Counted from the stretch's first letter, positions 39,434 to 49,344 are shown. The stretch: 64,000 nt of DNA from an uncultured Bacteroides sp. (GCA_902168185.1 CABHOV010000042.1:49405-113404); one strand, 5' to 3'. The notes: generated by a model not told the origin, from the sequence alone. Program-made: numbers and translations.

Positions 39434-41886
39434 GCTTCTTCTTCTTTTTGTGTATTATCCAAGACAGGCTCGTCTACCAATAGTAATTTCTTTAATCGCT
39501 GATACATAAAAGACACTACGAGTAGCAAAACGCCAAGCGATATAAACGCAGCGATCTTTCCACCTTCTGAGATGCCGCGGATGTCCACGATGAATAGCTT
39601 CAATAAAGTCACCAGTAAAAGCGACAAAGAAATAATACGCAGATGTTTCTTTTTGGTCTTTAAGCCTATTGCAATGAGCAGGAACGATGCTATACCCCAA
39701 AGGATCGGGAACCCGATCTTATGGTTCTGAGTAATGATGTGGTACATAGAATCCGGATTTGAATATCCGATCAACAACACCGTGTGATCCAGCTCTGCAC
39801 TGGCAAGGAATATAAAGAACATAATGTAAAACCACGAATAAGCATTGTGTGTCCTCTCGTTAAAATCCTTAAGCTGCTGTACACGTCTTAACGTTATGAT
39901 TGAAATTAAAAGCAGCAGAGCTATATATACATAGTGAAAAGCAAAACCCGTAATGCTTGCGAATCCCTGCAGGTAATTATTTCGTGCTGTCAAGGTTTCT
40001 CCATGATAGAAAAACAGAAATGATGCGATAGCCACCACACCCCATCCGGCAAAAAATTGTCGGATTTGATTTGGCAGAATCAACTTCTTCTCTGCCAATA
40101 ACAATCCTGTTATGAAAAGCATATTATAGCTTCCTATAACAATCAGGACGGCTGAAAAATCATCTATATACTTGGGAAGCTGATGTTGCAATTCAAAAAA
40201 CTGTGCTGCATACAAGAGAATGATCCCTCCGATCGACAAAATCGTCTTGTACGGCTGAACGTATTCCAGATATTCCGAAGTTTCAAACCTGAGAAAGTAA
40301 ATTGTACCTGCAATAGAAGCCAATACAACAAGACCGGTAATATAGGCTTTGTTAACGATCACAGCAAGATCACTCACGCCACCAAAGTATAGCTGCTCCC
40401 AGTCCATTAACAGGCTAATTATCATCAGGGCCATTACTACCAGCGAAGCAAGCTTCATCAACCTGATACCTGACTTCTGTGATAACCACAATAATAACAC
40501 AGCTTCCGCTGCCCAGAATAAAGTTATATAGTTTCCTTCAAGTTGAACCGGAGCTGCCAGACTTATAAACGTGAGCACCAAACCTATTAACAGGAAAACC
40601 AGGTTACGATCAACGCGTTCATTTTTATAGAGTGTATAGGCAAAGATAAAATTAAATATACCAAGAGCAGCCGTAAACAAACCCTTGAAGTCTGATCCTG
40701 CATCGCCATCCAGAATAATCATCCCTGCTGCGTAGTAACAAAATGTATTACTAAGAAGAAGTGTTATCTCAATCGACTTGAAGGCAGTCTTATTACGAAT
40801 GTTGTTAATGATGTTCATCATAAAGAACACCAGATAAAACAACGTAGCAAAGATGATCGCACCTTGCATCATGGGAACGTTATCGCCTTCATATTTGGCA
40901 GCAAGCCATGAACCAAACAGTATGAGTGTAAATATATAGGCAATGATGTTAACGAGGTTCCACTTCTTATAGTAAGCGAGTACCAGCATCCCTACATCCA
41001 GGATTAGTATATAGGTAAAGAGAACAATATAGTTTCCTTCCCCCGTGCTCACCATGAAAGGCGATGCAAAACCACCCAATATAGCAAGTACGGCAAGCTC
41101 TATTCTGTTGTATGCAAGCGACAAGACAATAGCAAATCCGGTTATTACAACCATCAGTACAAAAGCTGCCGTCTGTGTGAATAAATTATATTCATGAAAT
41201 GCAATACCTATTGTAAGATATAGTATGGCTATACCGCCGCCTACCAGTACAGAACTGAAAGCAGCAAATGCTTTGCGCATATAGTGTGCTACGCCAATCA
41301 AAATTCCGCCACACGCTATACCTATGAATACGCGGCCAACCTCGTTGATCCAATCCTGATCAATTGCATACTTCACAAAGAAACCGATACCCAATACCAG
41401 GATACCTATCCCTATTTTATTTGCCAGGTTCTCACCAATGAATTTTTCGAGATCGGGATTGCGTTCAAAGAAGCCAGGCTTGCGTGGAGCGGGTGGTATA
41501 TATGGCCTTTTGGTTTCCGCTTTTGCTACCTCTACAACGGGATAGTCTATTACTTCAACCGGAGTTTGTACGACTTTAGGTTCCGCGATGGGGACTTCTT
41601 CAATCTGTACTTTCTCAATTACAATTTCTTTCTTCTCCTCAACAACCGGGATAATAACCGGTATGGCTTGTTCAATCGGTTTTTCCGGAGCGACAGGCTT
41701 TTCTTCAGTCTTTATAACTGGAGTTTGCTCGGTTGTTCGCGATTGTAATTTTACCAGGTCGCGCGCCAGGTAATCCATTTTTTGTTGGAGAACCTGTAAC
41801 TGAGAAGAAAAATTATTTTTCACACTGATCAGCAAGATCAACGTGATCACCAGGATCAAAAGAACTAAGAACATTAGGAATTCCAT
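39430..41886 (-). CDS. DUF2339 multi-spanning membrane protein
   Basis: An 818-aa protein with an N-terminal membrane helix and coiled coil, a Pro/Val/Glu-rich linker, then the block FIGENLANKIGIGILVLGIG and VGRVFIGIACGGILIGVAHY that define DUF2339, and more than twenty membrane helices. Start 41886 places MEFLMFLVLLILVITLIL at the N-terminus. The stop overlaps the start of DUF3999 by 4 nt, so the two are co-translated and likely form one envelope complex of unknown role. Confidence 0.88.
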   Translation of the reverse strand: MEFLMFLVLLILVITLILLISVKNNFSSQLQVLQQKMDYLARDLVKLQSRTTEQTPVIKTEEKPVAPEKPIEQAIPVIIPVVEEKKEIVIEKVQIEEVPIAEPKVVQTPVEVIDYPVVEVAKAETKRPYIPPAPRKPGFFERNPDLEKFIGENLANKIGIGILVLGIGFFVKYAIDQDWINEVGRVFIGIACGGILIGVAHYMRKAFAAFSSVLVGGGIAILYLTIGIAFHEYNLFTQTAAFVLMVVITGFAIVLSLAYNRIELAVLAILGGFASPFMVSTGEGNYIVLFTYILILDVGMLVLAYYKKWNLVNIIAYIFTLILFGSWLAAKYEGDNVPMMQGAIIFATLFYLVFFMMNIINNIRNKTAFKSIEITLLLSNTFCYYAAGMIILDGDAGSDFKGLFTAALGIFNFIFAYTLYKNERVDRNLVFLLIGLVLTFISLAAPVQLEGNYITLFWAAEAVLLLWLSQKSGIRLMKLASLVVMALMIISLLMDWEQLYFGGVSDLAVIVNKAYITGLVVLASIAGTIYFLRFETSEYLEYVQPYKTILSIGGIILLYAAQFFELQHQLPKYIDDFSAVLIVIGSYNMLFITGLLLAEKKLILPNQIRQFFAGWGVVAIASFLFFYHGETLTARNNYLQGFASITGFAFHYVYIALLLLISIITLRRVQQLKDFNERTHNAYSWFYIMFFIFLASAELDHTVLLIGYSNPDSMYHIITQNHKIGFPILWGIASFLLIAIGLKTKKKHLRIISLSLLLVTLLKLFIVDIRGISEGGKIAAFISLGVLLLVVSFMYQRLKKLLLVDEPVLDNTQKEEEA

Positions 41887-42002
41887 GTTCGACAGGGTAA
41901 GTAGGTTAGCGTGATAAGATTTAACGAATTCACAACAGTTTCGTAAGCTTCAATAGAGCAAGCTAAATATTCTTGACCATTGAAATCAATTCAAAGATAA
42001 CT

Positions 42003-42043
42003 AAAAAAGAAAAAGGCCATTTCAGTAACCTGAAATGGCCTTT
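42003..42043 (-). terminator. terminator of the universal stress gene
   Basis: AAAGGCCATTTCAG (42012-42025) and CTGAAATGGCCTTT (42030-42043) are exact complements around TAAC, with a plus-strand A run giving U's on the minus strand. Confidence 0.85.
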
Positions 42044-42061
42044 AAAAGGAATGAATTATGC

Positions 42062-42919
42062 TTATTTCTTATGCTTTGTTACGAATGTGAGCACAGGGCG
42101 TTTGGAGTGGCTCACAACATCTTCAGCAATACTTCCTGCCAAAACGTGTGCAAAACCAGTACGGCCGTGCGTTGCCATTGCGATCAGGTCTGCATTAATG
42201 CTGTCGGCAAAGTAAACGATACCTTCTTCTTCGCTGATATCATTAAATACGTTGATCGTGTAATTCTTCAACTGAAGTTTCTTCGCGAAGCTTTCCATAT
42301 ACTTCTTCACTACAACATCGCGCTGAAAGTTAGAAGGAGTATTGATACGCACCAGGTGAATGGTAGAATCATAAACTTGTTGTGTTCTTCTTACGATGCG
42401 TGAGAATATTTCTTCATCCTTATCCATGGATGTTGCATATACAATATTCTTAAATTCTTTGCTGGCTGGTTTGTTGTGTACGGTTAACACAGGGCAATTT
42501 GAATGACGTACAACTTTCTCAGTATTCGATCCGATGATCATTTGCTCCAGCGCTGAGCGGCCGGAAGTTCCCATTACAACAAGATCCACTTTATTCTCTG
42601 TAATGATTGAGTTCATGCCATGAAACGGAGTTCCGATTCTAAGCTTCTGACGTACTTTCAAACCATTGAATCTGGCATCCGTAGCAAATTTCTCCATTTG
42701 CTTCTTCGCCTTCTCGATCATTTTTGCTGTAAATATCTTATCCTCCCAGTCACCACCATAGCTTGCTTCACCTTCAATGTTTATTGAGCCTTCAGTAGCT
42801 TCTTCAATTACGTGAAGTAAAGTGATCTCACCACCAGAACGTCTGGCAATGTCGGCAGCTACCTCCGCTGCAATGGTAGCAGGTTTGGAAAAGTCGGTCG
42901 GAACAAGAATTTTTTTCAT
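42062..42919 (-). CDS. tandem-domain universal stress protein
   Basis: A 285-aa protein with two UspA domains. Each carries the ATP-binding G-x2-G-x9-G-S signature: GTSGRSALEQMIIGS in the first and THGRTGFAHVLAGS in the second, so both halves look ATP-binding. The N-terminus MKKILVPTDFSKPA is standard. It is a cytoplasmic stress/energy-state protein transcribed alone, with its own terminator. Confidence 0.92.
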   Translation of the reverse strand: MKKILVPTDFSKPATIAAEVAADIARRSGGEITLLHVIEEATEGSINIEGEASYGGDWEDKIFTAKMIEKAKKQMEKFATDARFNGLKVRQKLRIGTPFHGMNSIITENKVDLVVMGTSGRSALEQMIIGSNTEKVVRHSNCPVLTVHNKPASKEFKNIVYATSMDKDEEIFSRIVRRTQQVYDSTIHLVRINTPSNFQRDVVVKKYMESFAKKLQLKNYTINVFNDISEEEGIVYFADSINADLIAMATHGRTGFAHVLAGSIAEDVVSHSKRPVLTFVTKHKK

Positions 42920-43076
42920 AAGGATAGTTTACGTTAATCGTTTGCAATAAGGTAAAAGTAGCGATTTCGGTTAAAATACAAAATGTATAATATCAGCATT
43001 CAGATGTTGAGAAGTCATATGATATGTTGTTGACATTATATATAGATACTATCCTATATCAACAGGCTATAAATAA

Positions 43077-43105
43077 AAAGGCCCTCCCTGAACGGGAAGG
43101 CCTTT
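43077..43105 (-). terminator. terminator of the secreted paralogue gene at 43132-43716
   Basis: AAAGGCC and GGCCTTT plus TCCC/GGGA pair around TGAAC, with an A-rich stretch before it on the plus strand for the minus U tract. Confidence 0.75.
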
Positions 43106-43131
43106 CTAAGGTTAATGAATTTTCTTATTTC

Positions 43132-43716
43132 TTAGAAGCGAACAGTTTTAGTGTTACCTGCTTTGTCAGTTACTTCGAATGTCAGGGAACCTGTTACATT
43201 CTTCACTGTATAAAGCTGAGCAAAGTTACCATCGATAGATTTGTTTTCGCTGTGAACAAGATTGTTAGCAGCATCATAAATCTTAACGTTGATTTGCTCA
43301 TTTCCAGTTGATGATACAGATACCAGGAATTTGCCATTTTCATTAGCTAATCTTGAGATGTGTACATTTTTAGGAGTTGCGCTTGCTGGTTTATAGTTTA
43401 CCTTCTCAGTTCTTTTACCAGTTGCATCGATCAACTCGATTGTATACTCACCAGCCTGAAGACCTGTGAAATTCAATGGGCAGATAAAACCATCTGTACC
43501 AGTGAATGTTTCGGTAAATACTATTTCAGACTTAGTGTTATAAATATTCAATTTAATTTTACCAGCGTTTTCAGCTTTGTAAATAACTTTGAATACTTCT
43601 GCACCTTTTACAGGTACTACAGCCAAACCTTTGTTGTTAGGCTCTTCCTTTCCAAGAGCCGCCACAGTTGCACTTACTACTACGAGTGCTGCAATGAAAA
43701 GTGATCTAGTTTTCAT
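43132..43716 (-). CDS. exported protein with C-terminal sorting-like beta domains (paralogue A)
   Basis: Start 43716 gives the signal peptide MKTRSLFIAALVVVSATVAA. About 170 residues of two related beta-sandwich modules follow: NIYNTKSEIVFTETFTGTDG and KIYDAANNLVHSENKSIDG, each an INV.IYD-type strand pair as in Bacteroidota secretion/sorting domains, ending FEVTDKAGNTKTVRF. The next gene upstream encodes a diverged copy with the same order of blocks. Role unknown, envelope or secreted. Confidence 0.75.
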   Translation of the reverse strand: MKTRSLFIAALVVVSATVAALGKEEPNNKGLAVVPVKGAEVFKVIYKAENAGKIKLNIYNTKSEIVFTETFTGTDGFICPLNFTGLQAGEYTIELIDATGKRTEKVNYKPASATPKNVHISRLANENGKFLVSVSSTGNEQINVKIYDAANNLVHSENKSIDGNFAQLYTVKNVTGSLTFEVTDKAGNTKTVRF

Positions 43717-43815
43717 AATCGCTATTGTTTTGTTTTTGTTTACTGATACAAATGTAACGCGAGAGTATAACATAAGGCCGAGTGTTGTAAGGAAACATTT
43801 TATTTAACTATAAAT

Positions 43816-43915
43816 AACGTTTGCGGAATTTTCAGAGGAGAATTCAATCAAAAAACAGAATGAAGCTATACTGCAAACGCTATCAGAAGAATTTATTTTA
43901 ATACAACGTTTGCGC
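43816..43915. promoter_or_regulatory. repeated AACGTTTGCG motif upstream of paralogue A
   Basis: AACGTTTGCG at 43816-43825, TGCAAACGC (inverted) at 43872-43880 and AACGTTTGCGC at 43905-43915 lie between paralogue A and the end of paralogue B. The same word recurs upstream of paralogue B, which suggests a shared regulator. Confidence 0.45.
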
Positions 43916-43943
43916 TACAGGTCTTTATAGCATCTTTCAAAGC

Positions 43944-43973
43944 AAAAAAGGTATCCTATAGCCAGGATACCTT
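43944..43973 (-). terminator. terminator of paralogue B
   Basis: AAGGTATCC (43948-43956) and GGATACCTT (43965-43973) pair, preceded on the plus strand by A6. Confidence 0.8.
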
Positions 43974-44019
43974 CTTCCATCTTATTCTAAAAGATGCTGC
44001 GTTTCTAAAATGTTATTCG

Positions 44020-44598
44020 TTAATACGAGAGAACTTTGATATTTCCTTCTCTATCTGTGACCTGAAACGAAAAATTACCCTTGAGCTTATTCAAATTATA
44101 TACTTTGGCAAAATCGTGGGCTGTCTCCAGCAATTCCTGGTAAATCAATTGATTCTTCTCGCTATAAATCTTAATCGTAAGTACATCATGTGCTTTATTT
44201 GGAACAGCGAGTATAAATTTATTATCAGAACCGGCTATTCGCGTCAGGTGGGCAAGCTTTTCAATGGGCTTAACACCATGCAATATAGTTTGCGTCTGTC
44301 GCTGCGTACCATCCCAAAGCTCAAGTATATATTCACCGTACTCCAATTGCTCAAAATTATAGGGTCGCATAAAGCCATCGGTTTTACGAATCGTCTCTGT
44401 ATATACAAGCTGCTTTCTGGCGTTGAAAATAGAAACCTTTACATCCAATGGCTTTACACCTTTATAGTATACATGAAAGCTTGTTCCTTTTTTCATGATG
44501 CCAACACCGCTGGCGGGCGATGGATTCTCAGGGTCGCGCGCGAATACTACGCTGCTCATCATTAACAGCGCTGCTAAAACTAACAAGTTCTTTTTCAT
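44020..44598 (-). CDS. exported protein (paralogue B of the 43132-43716 gene)
   Basis: MKKNLLVLAALLMMSSVVFA is the signal peptide. The two modules (SIFNARKQLVYTETIRKTDG, KIYSEKNQLIYQELLETAHD) and the ending FQVTDREGNIKVLSY align block by block with the neighbour, so this is a tandem duplication followed by divergence. Each copy keeps its own promoter region and terminator. Role unknown. Confidence 0.75.
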   Translation of the reverse strand: MKKNLLVLAALLMMSSVVFARDPENPSPASGVGIMKKGTSFHVYYKGVKPLDVKVSIFNARKQLVYTETIRKTDGFMRPYNFEQLEYGEYILELWDGTQRQTQTILHGVKPIEKLAHLTRIAGSDNKFILAVPNKAHDVLTIKIYSEKNQLIYQELLETAHDFAKVYNLNKLKGNFSFQVTDREGNIKVLSY

Positions 44599-44654
44599 AA
44601 GGGGTCTTTATTTATATATACCCGTAAGACGACCTGCTATATCATTATGTTGCA

Positions 44655-44699
44655 GCGCAAACGTTAAATATTGTTAACGTTTGTAACCCAAAGGGTAAC
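44655..44699. promoter_or_regulatory. CGCAAACGTT and GTAACCC/GGGTAAC motifs upstream of paralogue B
   Basis: GCGCAAACGTT (44655-44665) and AACGTTTGT (44676-44684) repeat the word seen upstream of paralogue A in both orientations. GTAACCC-AAA-GGGTAAC (44683-44699) is a near-palindrome, one mismatch from perfect, that resembles the GTTACCC/GGGTAAC palindrome in front of higB. Confidence 0.45.
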
Positions 44700-44783
44700 A
44701 TTCAAGAAATGTAAAAACTGTGTCTCAAACGGAAATACCGTGAGAAGGATTCAAGAATATAAAATATAGTTTGAAAAAGAATT

Positions 44784-45371
44784 TTAATTCAGATGGTAAA
44801 CATCCTTGCTCTTCTCTTCACTGCTGAGTAAGTGTAATTGATAGCGGATTCGCGTTAGCAGAAACTGGTCGATCTTTCCATCGGCCATCTGCAGGAATTT
44901 ATAGCGGTCGTTGAGATCGAGACTCAACTCGCAGGCCACCTGGTATACAGAGAAAGGAGTGGCGTGGTTATTAATATTACGACTCTTTAAGTATTCAAGA
45001 AACAACTCGTACAACGGCAACGCTGGCATACGTGAGAGGTCAACGCTTTGAAACTTCACATCGCCCCCAGGATACATTTTGGTTTTATAGGTACGCGCGA
45101 GTTTCTCCATAGTGAATACGTCTTCACACTTCACTATAATATCAGACTCGCCACCGGGATAGCGTTTAATAATACTCTCCACGCGCATAAGCGATCCAAT
45201 ACTGGCGAGGTTCATCTCATGACTGAAATAGATTCCGAACGTTATATCATCCGTTTCTGCGTCTTGTAAAAGTTGTTTATAGCGCGGTTCAAAAATATGG
45301 AGAGGTACCAGTTCGCCTGGTATTGGCAGGATCGCCAGTGGAAATATTGGAATGTGAACGGTCTCACCCAT
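44784..45371 (-). CDS. Lon N-terminal (substrate-binding) domain protein
   Basis: A 195-aa stand-alone LON substrate-binding domain, without AAA or protease parts. IPIFPLAILPIPGELVPLHI and FEPRYKQLLQDAETDDITFG are the defining N-terminal blocks. The role is unclear; such proteins are taken to bind damaged or unfolded proteins. It lies 29 nt downstream of apt on the same strand. Confidence 0.88.
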   Translation of the reverse strand: MGETVHIPIFPLAILPIPGELVPLHIFEPRYKQLLQDAETDDITFGIYFSHEMNLASIGSLMRVESIIKRYPGGESDIIVKCEDVFTMEKLARTYKTKMYPGGDVKFQSVDLSRMPALPLYELFLEYLKSRNINNHATPFSVYQVACELSLDLNDRYKFLQMADGKIDQFLLTRIRYQLHLLSSEEKSKDVYHLN

Positions 45372-45400
45372 ATTAGTAAAACAAATCTTTCAGCAATTAG

Positions 45401-45934
45401 TTAATATTCTATTAAATATTGTGGATTAACACCGAAACGCTCCTGGAGTTTTTTATAGCCTGGCAAAAAACTCAGATTTATTATAAAAGAGAATCCCGCA
45501 ACCTTGGCGCCAACACTTTCTATCAACTCCCCGGCAGCACTTGCTGTACCACCTGTAGCAAGTAAGTCATCTTGTACTAAAACCTGCCAGCCTGGTTGAA
45601 TAGCATCTTCATGCATTTCGATACAGGCGGTACCGTATTCGAGATCATACTCTCTTCTCCTTACTTTATAGGGAAGCTTGCCTGCTTTACGAATGGGTAT
45701 AAATCTGCAGTTCAACTCGTGTGCGAGAATAGAGCCGAATATAAATCCGCGCGCTTCCACAGCGGCAATAGCATCGATCTTCTGCGATTGAAAATCATTC
45801 TTTAATTGACGAGCAATCTCATGCATCAATGATGGATCGGCTAACACTGGAGTGATGTCTTTGAAAACAATTCCAGGCTTAGGATAATCCTGAACATCCC
45901 GGATAGCGTGTTTGATCTTCTCAGAAAGCTGCAT
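45401..45934 (-). CDS. apt: adenine phosphoribosyltransferase
   Basis: A 177-aa enzyme converting adenine and PRPP to AMP in purine salvage. The PRPP-binding loop is VLVQDDLLATGGTASAAGEL; the N-terminal DYPKPGIVFKDITPVLADP and the hood segment RKAGKLPYKVRRREYDLEYG are typical of Apt. Full length. Confidence 0.95.
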   Translation of the reverse strand: MQLSEKIKHAIRDVQDYPKPGIVFKDITPVLADPSLMHEIARQLKNDFQSQKIDAIAAVEARGFIFGSILAHELNCRFIPIRKAGKLPYKVRRREYDLEYGTACIEMHEDAIQPGWQVLVQDDLLATGGTASAAGELIESVGAKVAGFSFIINLSFLPGYKKLQERFGVNPQYLIEY

Positions 45935-46013
45935 GTAGTGTATTTTAAAAGATCAAAAGTAAAACTCCCGCGCAACAGTCCAACTATAAAGTGGTGTAAG
46001 GCTAAGGTTTATT

Positions 46014-47507
46014 TCAAGCCATAGCTTTTTTAAAGGCAGCCGGTAAGAAGTCAATGACATCCGATGCAATAAGCGATACCATACCTTTCTCACGGGCAGC
46101 AAGATCTCCTGCGAGACCATGAAGATAAACCCCGGCAACTGCAGCATCTATGGAAGAGTAACCTTGCGCGAGTAAACTTGTCAGAATTCCCGTGAGTACA
46201 TCTCCTGTTCCGCCAGTAGCCATACCGGGATTACCTGTCGAATTAAAATATACCATGCCATCAGGCGATGCGATGGATGTATAGGCTCCTTTTAAAACGA
46301 CTACAGATTTTAATTGTTTCGCGAGCGCCTTTTGTTTTTCAAGGCGATCGAAATCATCCGACCACTTTCCTACTAATCTTTCAAATTCTTTCGGATGGGG
46401 AGTAAGTATACTTCCTGGAGAAACAATACGAAGTAATTCACGATTAACAGATAGTATATTTAATCCATCCGCATCAATAACCATTGGCTTTCTGAAATCT
46501 TCCAGTAGTTTACCAAACGCTTTTATGGTAAGTGAATCCTGCCCAAGACCAGGCCCTACCCCTACCGTTGTATATTTATCGGGCGAAGGAAGCGTTGTTA
46601 AAAAATGTTCGTGTGCATCAACGTCTACCATCGCTTCAATAAGCGATGTTTGCACGACACTATATCCACATTGAGGAATATGCAGCGTAAGCAAACCCAC
46701 GCCTGCTCGAAGCAACGCCCTGCCTGATAACACCGCAGCCCCTATCTTTCCATAACTACCTGCAATCAGCAGAGCATGACCATATGTACCCTTGTGATCG
46801 AATTTAGAACGCGGCTTTAATATTCTGCGGATATACTTCGAAGTAACGTAAAAATGAGAAGATGATATTTCTTTAATGAATGCTTTACTAAGCCCTATAT
46901 CTACCAGACACCACTCTCCTACAAATGCATGATTAGCAGGTAAAAAAAAGGCAAGCTTTGGCAATTGAAAAGAGATCGTAAAGTCTGCCTTAAAAACTTC
47001 TCCTTGTGACACTTTATCCGCCTGCAACCCGGAGGGTATATCTATTGCTATACGGATCACATCAGCCTGGTTCATTTGTTGAATGATGGCTGCCTGAATT
47101 CTTTCCGCAGGACGTGAAAGACCTGAACCAAAAATAGCATCGATCACTATATCATATCCACTGAATAAATCACTATTGGTTGACGCTACCTCTGTTACTT
47201 CTACCTTGCCTTTGAGTCTTTCAAGGTTTGTTTTAAAATCTTCTGTTTCCGTGCCCCCACGAATTAATAACACATTTACCGGATAGCCCCACATTTTCAA
47301 CAGCCGTGCTATACCTAATCCATCGCCACCGTTATTTCCAGTACCACATACAATTGAGACTTTTTGCGTTTCGTCAAACCGCTCTGTGAACCAACTTACA
47401 AAAGCACGGCAGGCGCGCTCCATGAGATCAATGGAAGATATAGGTTCATGTTGAATAGTATAGGCATCCAGTGCGCGTATTTGTTGTGCTGAAAGTATCT
47501 TGATCAT
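46014..47507 (-). CDS. nnr: bifunctional NAD(P)H-hydrate epimerase/dehydratase
   Basis: A roughly 497-aa fusion repairing hydrated NAD(P)H. The N-terminal NnrE epimerase half (VSIVCGTGNNGGDGLGIARL, IVIDAIFGSGLSR) is followed by the C-terminal NnrD dehydratase half (HKGTYGHALLIAGSYGKIGA, VGVGPGLGQDSLT, TPHPKEFERL, NPGMATGGTGDVLTGILTSL). Start 47507 (MIKILSAQQIRALDAYT) is the family's usual beginning; the ORF extends ten codons upstream. It follows nuoD on the same strand. Confidence 0.94.
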   Translation of the reverse strand: MIKILSAQQIRALDAYTIQHEPISSIDLMERACRAFVSWFTERFDETQKVSIVCGTGNNGGDGLGIARLLKMWGYPVNVLLIRGGTETEDFKTNLERLKGKVEVTEVASTNSDLFSGYDIVIDAIFGSGLSRPAERIQAAIIQQMNQADVIRIAIDIPSGLQADKVSQGEVFKADFTISFQLPKLAFFLPANHAFVGEWCLVDIGLSKAFIKEISSSHFYVTSKYIRRILKPRSKFDHKGTYGHALLIAGSYGKIGAAVLSGRALLRAGVGLLTLHIPQCGYSVVQTSLIEAMVDVDAHEHFLTTLPSPDKYTTVGVGPGLGQDSLTIKAFGKLLEDFRKPMVIDADGLNILSVNRELLRIVSPGSILTPHPKEFERLVGKWSDDFDRLEKQKALAKQLKSVVVLKGAYTSIASPDGMVYFNSTGNPGMATGGTGDVLTGILTSLLAQGYSSIDAAVAGVYLHGLAGDLAAREKGMVSLIASDVIDFLPAAFKKAMA

Positions 47508-47564
47508 GTCTGAAATTCTTTTACTGTTGCTTGCCAAGCTTAAAAAAATATTTGAGAGTATTGA

Positions 47565-48785
47565 TTACCGATCTACCTCTCCCATTACAACATCAATCGA
47601 TCCTATGATTGCAATCAGGTCCGCCACAAGAATTCCTTTCGATATTTCCGGTAGAACCGAAAGATTTACAAAGCTGCACGAACGACACTTGCACCTGAAA
47701 GGTATATCACTGCGTCCATCCGCACGAAAGAAAAAACCAAGCTCTCCTTTTGGTATCTCGCCACGTATATAGAAGTCTTGCGCTTTAGGTCTGATCTTCT
47801 TGGGCACCAGCGCCTGCGGATCAAAGTCACGTGTGCGTGTATGCTCTCCCATAAGTTTATCCAGACATTGCTCGACAATCTTTAACGACTCGTACAACTC
47901 CAGGTAGCGCACATAGGTTCTGTCCCAACAGTCGCCAACCTGTCCCATCTTACCCTCTCCTATAGGTATATCAAAATCCAATTCAGGGTATACAGAATAT
48001 CCATCGACTCTTCGCAGATCGAAACGTAAACCGGAGGCACGAAGTATAGGCCCGGTTACACCGGCATTCACGGCAAGGTCAAGTGGCAGTACTCCTACGT
48101 TCGCAGTACGATCAATAAATATCTTATTCGAGATCAGAACCGTTTCGAGTTCTTTCAATTTAGGCTTTATATACTTTACAAATTCACGACAACGATCTTC
48201 AAAGCCGACCGGCACATCATAAAACAATCCACCGATCCATATATAGTTATAGAGCAGGCGCGCACCAGACGCCCATTCGAGTAACCGTAAAATATGTTCG
48301 CGATCCCGCATGAGCCAGAAGAACGGCGAGAAGGCTCCTATATCCATTCCATAAGTACCGATCGCTATAAAATGTGAAGCGATACGATTCAACTCTGCCA
48401 TCAATACACGGACATACTCTACACGCTTCGGTATCTGATTTTCGATTCCCAGCATCCGTTCAACACCCATCGCATATATATGTTCATTGCTCATGGCAGC
48501 AACATAATCGAGGCGATCAACAAAAGGTATCACCTGATTGTATGGAAGATTTTCGGCATGCTTTTCAAAACAACGGTGCAGGTACCCGATGTGGGGAACA
48601 ACCTCATTCACGATCTCACCATCCATCAATACCTCCAGGCGCAACACACCGTGTGTAGACGGATGTTGTGGTCCGAGGTTAATAATCATCTCCTCCGACC
48701 GAAGGTTCTCCGGCTTTAATTTATTCGGCTCCGAGAGCGCTAAATTTCCTTCCCTATATTTATACTGTACCCGATCTGTTGGCAT
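47565..48785 (-). CDS. nuoD: NADH-quinone oxidoreductase subunit D
   Basis: A 406-aa 49-kDa subunit of respiratory complex I. LGPQHPSTHGVLRLEVLMDG, PHIGYLHRCFEKHAE, the conserved quinone-site His/Tyr region, and the ending DLIAIIGSIDVVMGEVDR are all present. It lies downstream of nuoC. The rest of the nuo operon (A, B, E-N) is not in the window. Confidence 0.95.
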   Translation of the reverse strand: MPTDRVQYKYREGNLALSEPNKLKPENLRSEEMIINLGPQHPSTHGVLRLEVLMDGEIVNEVVPHIGYLHRCFEKHAENLPYNQVIPFVDRLDYVAAMSNEHIYAMGVERMLGIENQIPKRVEYVRVLMAELNRIASHFIAIGTYGMDIGAFSPFFWLMRDREHILRLLEWASGARLLYNYIWIGGLFYDVPVGFEDRCREFVKYIKPKLKELETVLISNKIFIDRTANVGVLPLDLAVNAGVTGPILRASGLRFDLRRVDGYSVYPELDFDIPIGEGKMGQVGDCWDRTYVRYLELYESLKIVEQCLDKLMGEHTRTRDFDPQALVPKKIRPKAQDFYIRGEIPKGELGFFFRADGRSDIPFRCKCRSCSFVNLSVLPEISKGILVADLIAIIGSIDVVMGEVDR

Positions 48786-48861
48786 GGCTATATTTTTAAA
48801 GCTTCAAGTTGTAAGCTCAGCGTTGAGCTTTAACTATCAACTATCATCTTCCAATTTCTAT

Positions 48862-49344
48862 TTAGTACTCGATTTTGATGTCACGATAATATTCCTGGTG
48901 CTTGTAATCCTTTCGCAAGGGATATCCCTCCCAGTCGGCCGGCATTAATATCCTACGCAAGTCCGGATGATTTGTAAATATGATACCATACATATCAAAC
49001 ACTTCGCGTTCCATCCAGTCTGCTGATTTCCAGATGTGTGTTACTGTATCAATGACAGGGTTCTCACGCGGTATAATTACTTTCACCATCAGGTGAAGGT
49101 TATAGGGAATGGAGTATAAATTATAGACCACTTCCATCGTGCCTGCCTGTGGGCCATTATCTATACCGGTAATACAGGAAAGCATATCAAAGTACGTGGA
49201 TGTATTCTGTTGAAGCGCCTGCAACACTTCTGTCAGCTTTGCTTTATCCACTATAATTGCATGGGGAGTACTGGCGCGATCGATCTTAATCTGATCGGCC
49301 GTGACTATATCCGAAAGCAAGGAAACAATTTCATCAATCGTCAT
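48862..49344 (-). CDS. nuoC: NADH-quinone oxidoreductase subunit C
   Basis: A 160-aa 30-kDa subunit. The signature HIWKSADWMEREVFDMYGI and NHPDLRRILMPADWEGYPLR KDY block is complete. Normally nuoA and nuoB precede nuoC; here the upstream 455 nt contain no nuoB, so the complex I genes are split in this genome. Confidence 0.93.
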   Translation of the reverse strand: MTIDEIVSLLSDIVTADQIKIDRASTPHAIIVDKAKLTEVLQALQQNTSTYFDMLSCITGIDNGPQAGTMEVVYNLYSIPYNLHLMVKVIIPRENPVIDTVTHIWKSADWMEREVFDMYGIIFTNHPDLRRILMPADWEGYPLRKDYKHQEYYRDIKIEY

